Source: Deltaproteobacteria bacterium
GTDB lineage: Bacteria > Desulfobacterota > B13-G15 > RBG-16-54-18
Length of the DNA: 6,750 nt
Reading direction: 5' to 3'
Assembly (NCBI GenBank): GCA_003646745.1
Contig: QMLM01000093.1
Span: forward strand, 1 to 6,750
The first letter of the stretch is position 1. The number at the start of each line of letters is the position of its first letter. The notes beneath the pieces are model-generated. The model saw only the letters and a program-made list of their open reading frames with translations. It was not told where the DNA came from and searched no databases. Of this stretch, positions 1 to 5,279 are shown one piece after another. The translations under genes and the position numbers were made by a program.

Positions 1-117
1 ATCAATAACTGTATCAGCTTGGTCAAAAAATCCAAAACCATAAGCAAGTACTACTCCATACATCACATCTATCAAACTAATCCTCACTGCATTCTTCCTG
101 TCTTTTTCTTTATTCAT
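1..117 (-). CDS. Start of a probable small membrane protein (partial, runs off the left edge)
   Basis: The minus strand opens with ATG at 117-115 and stays open for 39 codons to the window edge. A textbook Shine-Dalgarno AAGGAG (125-130) sits 7 nt before the ATG, which is the main support. The visible protein starts with a charged, Lys-rich stretch (MNKEKDRKN), followed by a hydrophobic segment at about residues 13-31 (ISLIDVMYGVVLAYGFGFF). This looks like a cytoplasmic N-terminus and a first membrane helix. I do not recognise the family. The gene lies downstream of, and in the same direction as, the recombinase fragment and the palindromes, so it may be cargo of the same mobile patch. That is inference. 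The sequence is AT-rich, like the recombinase fragment. Confidence 0.6.
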   Translation of the reverse strand, partial: MNKEKDRKNAVRISLIDVMYGVVLAYGFGFFDQADTVID

Positions 118-223
118 TGAGATACTCCTTAGTTAACTTTTTAGCGATTTCATATAACTTATTCATATCTGAATTGGTTCGTTTATACCTCCAATTTGGG
201 AGTATATGCGAACTAGTTCGCAT
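110..223 (-). CDS. Possible 37-residue leader ORF overlapping the next gene
   Basis: An open frame runs from ATG at 223-221 to TAA at 112-110; an internal ATG at 166-164 would give 18 residues. Its last codons overlap the start of the membrane-protein gene (ATG at 117-115), and that gene's AAGGAG lies inside it, as in translational coupling. The C-terminal part (MNKLYEIAKKLTKEYLNE) looks like a charged amphipathic helix, which is protein-like. Against it, the 5' half runs through the palindrome and its diverged copy, so the repeated peptide pattern (RYMRTSS then RYKRTNS) may simply reflect a DNA repeat. No convincing ribosome binding site precedes either ATG; the nearest G-rich stretch is GGGCGG. 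Low confidence. Confidence 0.25.
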   Translation of the reverse strand: MRTSSHILPNWRYKRTNSDMNKLYEIAKKLTKEYLNE

Positions 224-227
224 ATAC
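202..227. repeat. 26-bp perfect palindrome, possible recombination or protein-binding site
   Basis: The arms GTATATGCGAACT (202-214) and AGTTCGCATATAC (215-227) are exact reverse complements with no spacer. A diverged copy of the unit lies about 39 bp to the left: 171-192 and 210-231 match at roughly 17 of 22 positions, sharing the GTTCG and ATACC cores. The perfect site lies about 38 bp beyond the stop codon of the tyrosine recombinase fragment. Tyrosine recombinases use sites with inverted arms, so a core or arm site is plausible, as is an operator or a folded single-stranded site. The sequence shows only the symmetry; the function is inference. Confidence 0.6.
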
Positions 228-265
228 CGCCCTGTGGGTGTATTGAATCTTCATAGGGCACCACC

Positions 266-484
266 TCACTTTTTATCCAAAATTTCATCCAGTGGATTTC
301 TAATAAACGAAAGGTTCTTAGTCGAAACATGTGTATAAATCTCTGTTGTCTTGCTACTTTTATGCCCCAAGATCTCTTGAATATATCGGAGATCAACTCC
401 ACTCTCTAATAGATGAGTAGCAAAACTATGTCTCAAAGAATGAACTGAGACCTTCTTTGTGATTCCAAATCTTAACGATATATA
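266..484 (-). pseudogene. Tyrosine recombinase/integrase, C-terminal fragment
   Basis: On the minus strand the frame from 484 down to the TGA at 268-266 encodes 72 residues that read as the C-terminal catalytic end of a phage-type integrase. Box II is VHSLRHSFATH with His15-x-x-Arg18, then LGH with His41, and the nucleophile region EIYTHVS with Tyr50. These are the conserved H-x-x-R, H and Y residues of the family. Complete members are usually about 300-400 residues, so the N-terminal core-binding domain, box I Arg and catalytic Lys are missing. The frame is closed by a stop at 487-485 and has no start codon with a ribosome binding site. Recognisable similarity begins at about 472, exactly where the toxin gene stops, so a recombination or deletion removed the 5' part. 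Catalytically it should be dead. Confidence 0.85.
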
Positions 485-726
485 TCACGTCGATGGCCGA
501 TGTGAAGAATGGTGACGGTCCGCTGTTCATCGTCAATCTCATAAATCACGCGATAGTCGCCCACTCTAATTCTCCACCCATCACGTCCTGTCAACTTGAG
601 GCAACCTGGTGGTCTGGGATCCTGGCCAAAAGCGTGAATAGCGTCGCGTACCCGTTCGTAGGCCTCTTTGGGAAGTTGAGCCAATTCCCTCTGAGCTCGT
701 CTCAGAATGTAGATTGAGTAACTCAT
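472..726 (-). CDS. RelE/ParE-family type II toxin
   Basis: This 84-residue protein has the size and pattern of a RelE-superfamily toxin. It starts with a beta strand (SYSIYILRRAQRELAQL), followed by a helix rich in charged residues. The core has LKLTGRDGWRIRVGDYRVIYEI at residues 43-64 and ends with VTILHIGHRRDIYR. The WRIRVGDYRVIYEI block with Arg52, Arg54 and Arg59, and the terminal HRRDIY with Arg79/Arg80, correspond to the basic and tyrosine residues that RelE-type mRNA interferases place against ribosome-bound mRNA. ParE-like members act on gyrase instead, and the sequence alone does not settle which. The ATG (726-724) overlaps the antitoxin stop (725-723) in an ATGA arrangement, so it is translationally coupled. 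Its TAA (474-472) falls exactly at the edge of the recombinase fragment. It appears intact. Confidence 0.88.
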   Translation of the reverse strand: MSYSIYILRRAQRELAQLPKEAYERVRDAIHAFGQDPRPPGCLKLTGRDGWRIRVGDYRVIYEIDDEQRTVTILHIGHRRDIYR

Positions 727-926
727 CGACGCTTTTGCTCAATTTCCCTAACCGCCTGCTCAAAGGGAATTACCTCATCGTTGGACGCCTTAGCTACATC
801 ATAGGCTCGAATAGACTCTAATTCTTCCAACTCTTCGAGAATCCGTCGGTAATCGTCTATGTCCAGAATGACACTAACCCGAGTGCCATTTTCATCTACC
901 ACATAGCGTTTTTTGACCGTAACCAT
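723..926 (-). CDS. RelB/Phd-like antitoxin
   Basis: A 67-residue acidic protein encoded just upstream of, and overlapping by 4 nt, the RelE-type toxin. The N-terminal half (RYVVDENGTRVSVILDIDDYRRILEELEELE, residues 8-38) gives the beta strand plus helix expected for a small dimerising, DNA-binding antitoxin domain. The C-terminal half (about 39-67) is charged and low in hydrophobics, as in the toxin-neutralising tail. It should sequester the toxin and repress its own operon. The start is supported by AAAGGAG (938-944), 11 nt before the ATG at 926-924. The exact antitoxin family (RelB, Phd/YefM or another) is uncertain; the neighbour gene makes the role more certain than the sequence does. Confidence 0.85.
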   Translation of the reverse strand: MVTVKKRYVVDENGTRVSVILDIDDYRRILEELEELESIRAYDVAKASNDEVIPFEQAVREIEQKRR

Positions 927-937
927 CGTTGTCTTCG

Positions 938-944
938 CTCCTTT
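938..944 (-). promoter_or_regulatory. Ribosome binding site of the antitoxin
   Basis: The plus strand CTCCTTT reads AAAGGAG on the minus strand, 11 nt upstream of the antitoxin ATG. It is slightly far but the strongest match in the leader, and it fixes the start at 926. Confidence 0.6.
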
Positions 945-990
945 CCGAATAGTTCTATCATGGTTTGAAGAGATAAAATGATATTCTTAT

Positions 991-1007
991 CCAAGACTTT
1001 GTCTTGG
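991..1007. repeat. Hairpin palindrome CCAAGAC-TTT-GTCTTGG upstream of the toxin-antitoxin pair
   Basis: A 7-bp perfect stem (991-997 with 1001-1007) and 3-nt loop are followed on the plus strand by TTTTATTTATTTT. Seen from the plus strand it resembles an intrinsic terminator, but no plus-strand gene lies to its left. It lies about 65 bp upstream of the antitoxin start, so it may instead be an operator for autoregulation, which such modules commonly have. Both readings are inference; the symmetry itself is clear. Confidence 0.5.
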
Positions 1008-1035
1008 TTTTATTTATTTTAACATAAGCTTTAAT

Positions 1036-1058
1036 GAATAAAAAGCTCATTTCTGAGC
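1036..1058 (-). terminator. Possible weak terminator after the radical SAM gene
   Basis: On the minus strand GCTCA-GAAA-TGAGC (1058-1045) forms a 5-bp stem capped by a GAAA tetraloop and runs into TTTTTATTC (1044-1036). It lies about 85 nt beyond the stop of the interrupted radical SAM gene and before the toxin-antitoxin operon. The stem is short, so termination would be modest. Confidence 0.4.
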
Positions 1059-1141
1059 AAGAAAAGGTGGAATATTTGAAGAGAATCTCACCTTCTGCTT
1101 TCCCATCAAGAACAGTTGGCGGCATCATCAGACTTATTTCT

Positions 1142-2158
1142 CTACGTTAGCATCTTAGGAATGTATTTCTTAATCCTGCATGCCTGATTTGAGACGCATG
1201 TTGAACAGCCCCGGGGGTGGGTGTGGCAGCCCGCATAAAGGGCATAAGAACCTGCAAGCTGAGCACCCTCTGATGAATATCTTTCCTTAATTTCACCTTC
1301 TCTCTTTGTGACCATCCCCGGGATGCCCGCATTCCCGGACCAGTAAGCGTTTACCAGACCGGCGTCCTTTGCAACCTTAACGCACTCGTCCATAAGGGCT
1401 CTGCTTGCACCGGGGTGATTTTCTAATACAAAATTCGGCCTGAAGGCCAGAAAGCATACAGGTAAAGAGGGATCGATATGGGCAATGAATTCTGTCAATG
1501 GCCTTATCTCTTCCTCATTTATCCTCGGTATCACGAGAATTCTAAACTCCCAAAGCTTATCCTTTGCATGTCTTCCGATATACTCAGCATTCCTTAAAAC
1601 CGGTTTTGAAGACGCCCCTGTCAAGGCAAGATGGACCTCGTCATTATATGCCTTTAGGTCATAGGTAATAGATGTGGTAAAATCTTAGACCCTCCTTAAG
1701 CTCTCCTCAGTCATATATCCATTGGTGTCAAAATTTACCTTGGTATCTGGTCTTATCTTCCTTGCCTCTTCAACGACCTCTTCTATATACGGCAAGTGGA
1801 TAGTTGGCTCCCCACCTGAAAAGAATATTCTGTCAGCTCCCATCAGTTTGGCCGAAATGGAGCTTAGCTTATCTACGCACTCCTCAGCCAGTTCTTTTGG
1901 ATCTTCATATCCCCTTTGTATGAACTCATTGTCTGGATATTGTGAGATTGTCCAGTTTTGGCAATTCAAGCACTTATAATTACAACCGGCCATAAATATG
2001 GTGTAGCTTTCCGGTGGTGCCGGGTGTAACGTGGCAGAAGCAACAACCGGCATTGTCATCCTGCAAACCCCCCTCTCCCCTCTTAACCTGTTTACCCTGC
2101 ACTTGTGTTCGCACAGTTCACATTTTTCTAGATCCTTGAAAAAACCTTGCCCTTTCAT
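1142..2158 (-). pseudogene. PflA/PflX-like radical SAM protein interrupted by an in-frame TAA
   Basis: One reading frame runs from about 2158 to TAG at 1144-1142 but contains a TAA at 1687-1685. Numbered from an alternative GTG at 2164-2162, the first half has a Cys-rich N-terminus (Cys15, 18, 22, 34), the radical SAM cluster motif C-x3-C-x2-C (Cys61, 65, 68 in MAGCNYKCLNCQNW), the SAM-binding GGEP (117-120) and FDTNG (145-149). The stop falls at position 160, and the same frame resumes immediately with DFTTSITYDLKAYNDEVHLALTG, typical of the barrel's middle. It ends with another Cys cluster (about 313, 320, 323, 329). Total length is about 340, normal for pyruvate formate-lyase-activase-like proteins. 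ATG 2158-2156 is preferred because AGAGAG lies 8 nt upstream. A single base change (for example TTA to TAA) explains the stop. The natural substrate is unknown. A truncated 159-residue product would lack half the barrel. Confidence 0.8.
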
Positions 2159-2445
2159 TTGCACTTCTCTCTTTTGTGGGAATCACACCCCCGTATGCTA
2201 CTTTTAAACCCTTTCGACTATCCAAACCTGTCCTCCCTGGTCTTGTTATGCCTCCTTTTTGTTGCGAATCTCAATCTGTTTTTCAAATCAAGAGATCAAC
2301 CCTTTTTAACCATACATTGCATATCAGGTAAAGGGATCAAGGCTGCTCTTGACTCAAGTTATTTGATCTGATAGCCAATAGTGTATCATTAAAGAGGAGA
2401 TCGTCTCCTTCAATTCTCCGCAGGCATAATAGTGCGGGAATACAA
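2159..2445. other. Divergent intergenic region between two broken radical SAM genes
   Basis: No gene is supported here on either strand. Short open frames exist but have no start with a ribosome binding site, and none resembles a protein family I know. A 6-bp inverted repeat AGGAGA-TCG-TCTCCT lies at 2395-2409 without a following T run. Promoters for the two divergent genes should lie here, but I cannot point to convincing -35/-10 pairs. Confidence 0.4.
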
Positions 2446-2797
2446 TTGCTTGTCATAGCTATGATCATATCGGCTCAAATAGGAACTCGGATAGAAGAAG
2501 TCTACTGTAAGTCGATACTCAATAAATCGGGCATCGCCTGCTGGACCATAAACTGCTATGCGGGTTGCACGCACGGATGCCGTTATTGCTACGCCAGGTT
2601 CGCCACCAGGTTTTCTCATCCAGGAGAAGCCCTTTGTAGACGTCAAAGTAAATGCAGCCGAGGTACTCGTGCGCGAGATAAGTCGAAAGCGGGTCGGCGC
2701 ATTCTCTTTGATGCCCGATTCAGGATGGAGTACACGAGATCGCTCACTTCCACCGTCAACCAGCTTTGCCAGAAAAGCGGGGCTCGCTGAAAAATGA
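2446..2797 (+). pseudogene. SplB-like radical SAM protein, frameshifted and truncated remnant
   Basis: The first frame (from TTG 2446 or ATG 2461) encodes EEVYCKSILNKSGI, then INCYAGCTHGCRYCYARF with the radical SAM motif C-x3-C-x2-C at Cys41, 45 and 48 counted from 2446, then TRFSHPGE. This is the N-terminus of the spore-photoproduct-lyase-like (SplB/COG1533) family. The continuation expected after HPGE, FVDVKVNAAEVLVREISRKR, is found in the next frame from 2633, so about 8 nt are missing around 2629-2632 (expected EWGS or similar before FVDVKVN). After about 2698 family resemblance is lost, and the frame stops at 2797 although full proteins have about 250-350 residues. There is no good ribosome binding site. 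This is a dead remnant of a radical SAM enzyme. Confidence 0.75.
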
Positions 2798-2877
2798 AAC
2801 ATTGCTTCTGGGGGAAAGATTTGCCACAGTTAATTCGAGTAAAGACCCTCATTGTTTGTTTGAGAAACTTGGATAAC

Positions 2878-2907
2878 TTGACTCGTTTGTATAGTTATTT
2901 GTATAGT
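2878..2907 (+). promoter_or_regulatory. Sigma-70-type promoter of the HD hydrolase operon
   Basis: TTGACT at 2878-2883 and TATAGT at 2902-2907 are separated by 18 nt and match the -35 and -10 consensus well. A second TATAGT at 2890-2895 has TTGGAT (2869-2874) 15 nt upstream, a poorer pair. With the downstream box, transcription would start near 2914, giving a very short leader before the ribosome binding site at 2916-2923. Prediction from sequence only. Confidence 0.55.
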
Positions 2908-2909
2908 TA
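2886..2909 (+). repeat. 12-bp perfect tandem duplication containing two -10 boxes
   Basis: TTTGTATAGTTA occurs at 2886-2897 and again at 2898-2909 with no gap and no mismatch. Each copy carries a TATAGT hexamer, so the duplication doubles the putative -10 element of the following gene. Confidence 0.85.
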
Positions 2910-2930
2910 AAAGAAGGAAGGAGTCTAATC

Positions 2931-3509
2931 ATGAAACAGAAAGTACCAACTCGCCAGGATGCGTTAGAACTTCTGCATAAATATAACGAAAGTGATAGCT
3001 TGCGCAAGCATGCCTATGCTGTCGAAGCAGTTATGCGTTATATAGCGAGAAAGCGTGGTGAGGACGAGGAAAAGTGGGGGATAATCGGCCTCATCCATGA
3101 TCTCGATTATGAAAAGTTCCCCAATCAGCACTGCACCAAGACAAGAGAGATCCTCGAGGAACACAATTGGCCTGAGGAGTATATTCGAGCCGCTGTCTCT
3201 CATGGGTGGGGTTTGTGCTCAGATGTAATGCCACAAACCGAGTTGGAAAAGGTTCTCTATGCCATAGATGAACTTACAGGACTTGTGGCCACTACGGCCT
3301 TGATCCGTCCCTCTAAAAGCATTTTTGATGTAAAGGTGAAATCGGTGAAGAAGAAATGGAACGACAAGAGGTTCGCTGCGGGCGTAAACAGGTCGATTAT
3401 TGAAAAAGGTGCTGAGATGCTGGGAGTTGAGATTGACGAACTGATCGAAGACACGATAAAGGGTATGCAGGAGGTAGCAGAGGCAATAGGACTGAAGGGC
3501 CAGCCGTGA
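2931..3509 (+). CDS. HD-domain phosphohydrolase (COG2316-like)
   Basis: This 192-residue protein is a small stand-alone HD-superfamily hydrolase. The metal-binding residues appear in order: His27 (RKHAYAVE), the His56-Asp57 doublet (GLIHDLDYE), a possible His67, His91 (AVSHGW) and Asp113 (YAIDELTG). The C-terminal half, with TGLVATTALIRPSK, DVKVKSVKKKW and RFAAGVNR (about 116-153), matches my memory of the COG2316 predicted hydrolases, and the length is normal. The family is thought to hydrolyse phosphate esters, possibly nucleotides, in the cytoplasm; the substrate is not known. The start is firm: GGAAGGAG (2916-2923) lies 7 nt before ATG, behind a good promoter. It is followed after 9 nt by a gene of unknown function, so the two are probably cotranscribed. 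It appears intact. Confidence 0.88.
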   Translation: MKQKVPTRQDALELLHKYNESDSLRKHAYAVEAVMRYIARKRGEDEEKWGIIGLIHDLDYEKFPNQHCTKTREILEEHNWPEEYIRAAVSHGWGLCSDVMPQTELEKVLYAIDELTGLVATTALIRPSKSIFDVKVKSVKKKWNDKRFAAGVNRSIIEKGAEMLGVEIDELIEDTIKGMQEVAEAIGLKGQP

Positions 3510-3518
3510 ACTTTACCC

Positions 3519-4094
3519 ATGCCATTGGCATTTGAAACGCTCAAAAGAGGAATTATCGCCTTTGGTTTTTTCAACATCGATGTCGATATGATCCTGCTGG
3601 ATCACTATTTTTTATTTGCCGACTTTTGTAAACTTGTCAGTGACTTCGCTCAGGCGCCGCAAGCAGCTGATTACTATAGTGCTCAATTTGAGGCATATGT
3701 CATAGAAAAGGCTGACGCGATCGGCGATCTAATGGGAGCAATTCATGGCGTCAACTACCATGGGTTCATCGGCGAAGTGTACCGTCAATTCCCCTTTCCC
3801 ACAAGGCCTGAGGAATTTAAACAGAGACCAGATGACCATAAAAATCGACCAATTGTGGAGGCCATAATTCAGGCCTATGCCACTAAAAAAACGCTCCCTT
3901 TTCTTTTTGAATCCCGAGATTCGCGCATTACTATTGGAGATTATCAGTTCAGCATGGGGGTCTTTGGTAAACTCATCAGGTATATCTGGAACGGTGGTGC
4001 CCCTGGTTGGAAGAACAATGAAAGGCCATTATACATTACAAATATGATGAAAAACATTTTGCAATCGAACCTCTCTTTTTTCAAAGACCTGTAA
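3519..4094 (+). CDS. Conserved-looking protein of unknown function
   Basis: A 191-residue protein that I cannot place in a named family. It begins with a hydrophobic stretch (GIIAFGFFNIDVDMILLDHYFLFADF, about residues 11-36) too broken by Asp residues to be a clear membrane helix. The middle is charged (FPFPTRPEEFKQRPDDHKNRP, about 91-111) and the end is basic-aromatic (RYIWNGGAPGW, about 154-164). No Cys pairs, nucleotide-binding loop or signal peptide is obvious. It starts 9 nt after the HD hydrolase stop without its own clear ribosome binding site, so translation is probably coupled to that gene, and a shared role is likely. Codon use and the lack of internal stops over 191 codons support a real gene. 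The start could be at a later Met, but the overlap-free spacing favours 3519. Confidence 0.75.
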   Translation: MPLAFETLKRGIIAFGFFNIDVDMILLDHYFLFADFCKLVSDFAQAPQAADYYSAQFEAYVIEKADAIGDLMGAIHGVNYHGFIGEVYRQFPFPTRPEEFKQRPDDHKNRPIVEAIIQAYATKKTLPFLFESRDSRITIGDYQFSMGVFGKLIRYIWNGGAPGWKNNERPLYITNMMKNILQSNLSFFKDL

Positions 4095-4118
4095 GTACTC
4101 CAATCTCATTACCAAACT

Positions 4119-4136
4119 CCTCCCTAATTTTGGAGG
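4119..4136 (+). repeat. Small inverted repeat CCTCC...GGAGG after the HD operon
   Basis: CCTCC (4119-4123) can pair with GGAGG (4132-4136) across an 8-nt loop. No T run follows, so it is at best a weak transcript end or nothing. Confidence 0.25.
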
Positions 4137-4173
4137 GGAATAAGAATCAATTAGTTAACAACAGAGAGAGGAT

Positions 4174-4311
4174 ATGTCAGGTAGATTTGGAAAATATGGA
4201 GATACCAAACGCAAAGCTCAGATCCGCAAAGTACGTCACACAAGACAAGCTTATCGGCAGAAACTTGGCAAGAAGAAATCCGCAAAGGACTTGAGGCGTC
4301 GTGGTATATAA
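4174..4311 (+). CDS. Very basic 45-residue small protein
   Basis: ATG at 4174 to TAA at 4309-4311 encodes 45 residues. I count 9 Lys and 9 Arg (40 percent) against only 2 Asp and no Glu. The start is supported by AGAGAGAGG directly upstream (4163-4171), although the spacing to ATG is short. The first residues, MSGRFGKYGDTKRKAQIRK, look like a compact conserved motif, and the tail is LRRRGI. There is no membrane segment or signal peptide. Such composition fits a protein that binds RNA, DNA or the ribosome, like the tiny basic ribosomal proteins, but I do not recognise it as any known one. It is read on its own ahead of the M28 gene, separated from it by an inverted repeat. The coding call rests on start context, composition and clean reading; function is unknown. 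Confidence 0.6.
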   Translation: MSGRFGKYGDTKRKAQIRKVRHTRQAYRQKLGKKKSAKDLRRRGI

Positions 4312-4314
4312 CTC

Positions 4315-4357
4315 TTCCCCGACCAAATACGTCTCCCTAAGGGGACGGTTTGGGGAA
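4315..4357. repeat. Imperfect inverted repeat overlapping the start of the M28 gene
   Basis: Outer arms TTCCCC (4315-4320) and GGGGAA (4352-4357), a short AAA/TTT (4325-4327 with 4349-4351), and an inner stem CGTC-T-CCC (4330-4337) with GGG-GACG (4341-4347), loop TAA, make a long interrupted hairpin. The GGGGACGGTTTGGGGA style resembles short palindromic (REP-like) elements dispersed in many genomes. It could also be a transcript end for the small basic gene, but no T run follows. The symmetry is visible; the class is inference. Confidence 0.45.
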
Positions 4358-5270
4358 CAGAGCTGTCGCCATGGGGTCAAAACCATCTGACATTTTAAAT
4401 GGCCTCCAGGTCTTTAGGAAGCAAATTGTCACTGAAAACCTCTATAAACATGTGGAATACCTCTCCATCAATATCGGCGAGCGACATCTATGGAGGGAAA
4501 ATTCCCTGAGCAGGGCCGCAGATTATATTGAATGGGTCTTTAGTGTCAGTGGATACGAGGTGCAGCGGCAAACCTATCCATGCTACGGGAAGAGCGTCTC
4601 AAATCTGATTGCGGAGAGCGCCGGAACTGAGGCCGGGGTAATAGTGATCGGTGCCCATTATGATACAGTACCAGGAACACCAGGTGCGGACGACAATGCC
4701 TCGGCCGTTGCTGGTTTGCTGGAGCTTGCAAGGCTACATAAGCAGCGTTTGAACAAAAAACATCTCATATTCGTCGCCTTCGTTAATGAAGAGCCCCCTT
4801 ACTTTGGTTCTCATAATATGGGGAGTATGGTCTACGCTAAGCAACTAAAAGATAAAAAGGTGCCGGTGGATGTTATGATTTCGTTGGAGATGATCGGTTA
4901 TTTCTGCCATGAACCCATTCAACAATACCCGCTTCCTGGCATGCGCTTTTTTTATCCCAAGACGGCTGACTTTGTTGGGGTAGTAGGAAATTTTCGCTCA
5001 TCAAAGTACGTCTCTCTTCTAAAGAAGGGGATCAGGAGATATTCGGCCATAAACGCAAGGGCCTTAACTGCTCCCGAATATTTCGGTGGCATTAACCTTT
5101 CGGATAATTTCTCGTTCTGGTACCATGGATACAGAGCTGTCATGGTAACGGATACATCATTTTTCAGAAACAAGAATTACCACCAAGAAACAGACACCAT
5201 CGATACCCTCAATTTTGAGGCAATGGCAGAAGTGGTCAAGGGCCTATATTATACGCTCTTGGAGCTCTAG
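4350..5270 (+). CDS. M28-family zinc peptidase (aminopeptidase-like)
   Basis: An intact frame of 306 residues from TTG 4350. All ligands of a two-zinc M28 peptidase can be seen: His103-x-Asp105 (GAHYDTV), Asp114/115 (GADDNAS), the catalytic pair Glu147-Glu148 (FVNEEPPYFGS), Glu180 (SLEMIGY) and His278 (YHQETDT). Members remove N-terminal residues from peptides or act on small amide substrates. No signal peptide is visible, so it is probably cytoplasmic. The start is uncertain: TTG at 4350 has AAGGGG (4339-4344) 5 nt upstream, while ATG at 4371 has a poorer site but lies outside the inverted repeat; similarity to the family starts well inside either. It is followed after 9 nt by the DUF362 gene and then the Nudix gene, probably one transcript. 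The stop is TAG. Confidence 0.9.
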   Translation: MGNRAVAMGSKPSDILNGLQVFRKQIVTENLYKHVEYLSINIGERHLWRENSLSRAADYIEWVFSVSGYEVQRQTYPCYGKSVSNLIAESAGTEAGVIVIGAHYDTVPGTPGADDNASAVAGLLELARLHKQRLNKKHLIFVAFVNEEPPYFGSHNMGSMVYAKQLKDKKVPVDVMISLEMIGYFCHEPIQQYPLPGMRFFYPKTADFVGVVGNFRSSKYVSLLKKGIRRYSAINARALTAPEYFGGINLSDNFSFWYHGYRAVMVTDTSFFRNKNYHQETDTIDTLNFEAMAEVVKGLYYTLLEL

Positions 5271-5279
5271 ATAAAAAGG

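Noticed and set aside
163..402. Minus-strand 79-residue frame over the recombinase end
   Set aside because: It is a shadow in another frame; the HxxR, LGH and Tyr motifs are in the neighbouring frame, which ends at 266.
2159..2330. Minus-strand frame before the radical SAM gene with a protein-like stretch (KGLKVAYGGVIP)
   Set aside because: It has no start codon with a ribosome binding site and no family I recognise; it overlaps the start of the radical SAM gene in another frame.
2395..2409. Inverted repeat AGGAGA-TCG-TCTCCT as terminator or operator
   Set aside because: The stem is short, there is no T run, and no upstream plus-strand gene needs ending.
2410..2802. 130-residue minus-strand open frame
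   Set aside because: It lies opposite the SplB-like remnant, has low-complexity Ser/Arg-rich sequence and no ribosome binding site; the plus strand carries the recognisable motifs.
3257..3577. 106-residue minus-strand frame inside the HD gene
   Set aside because: Ser/Ile-rich antisense shadow of a clearly coding plus-strand gene.
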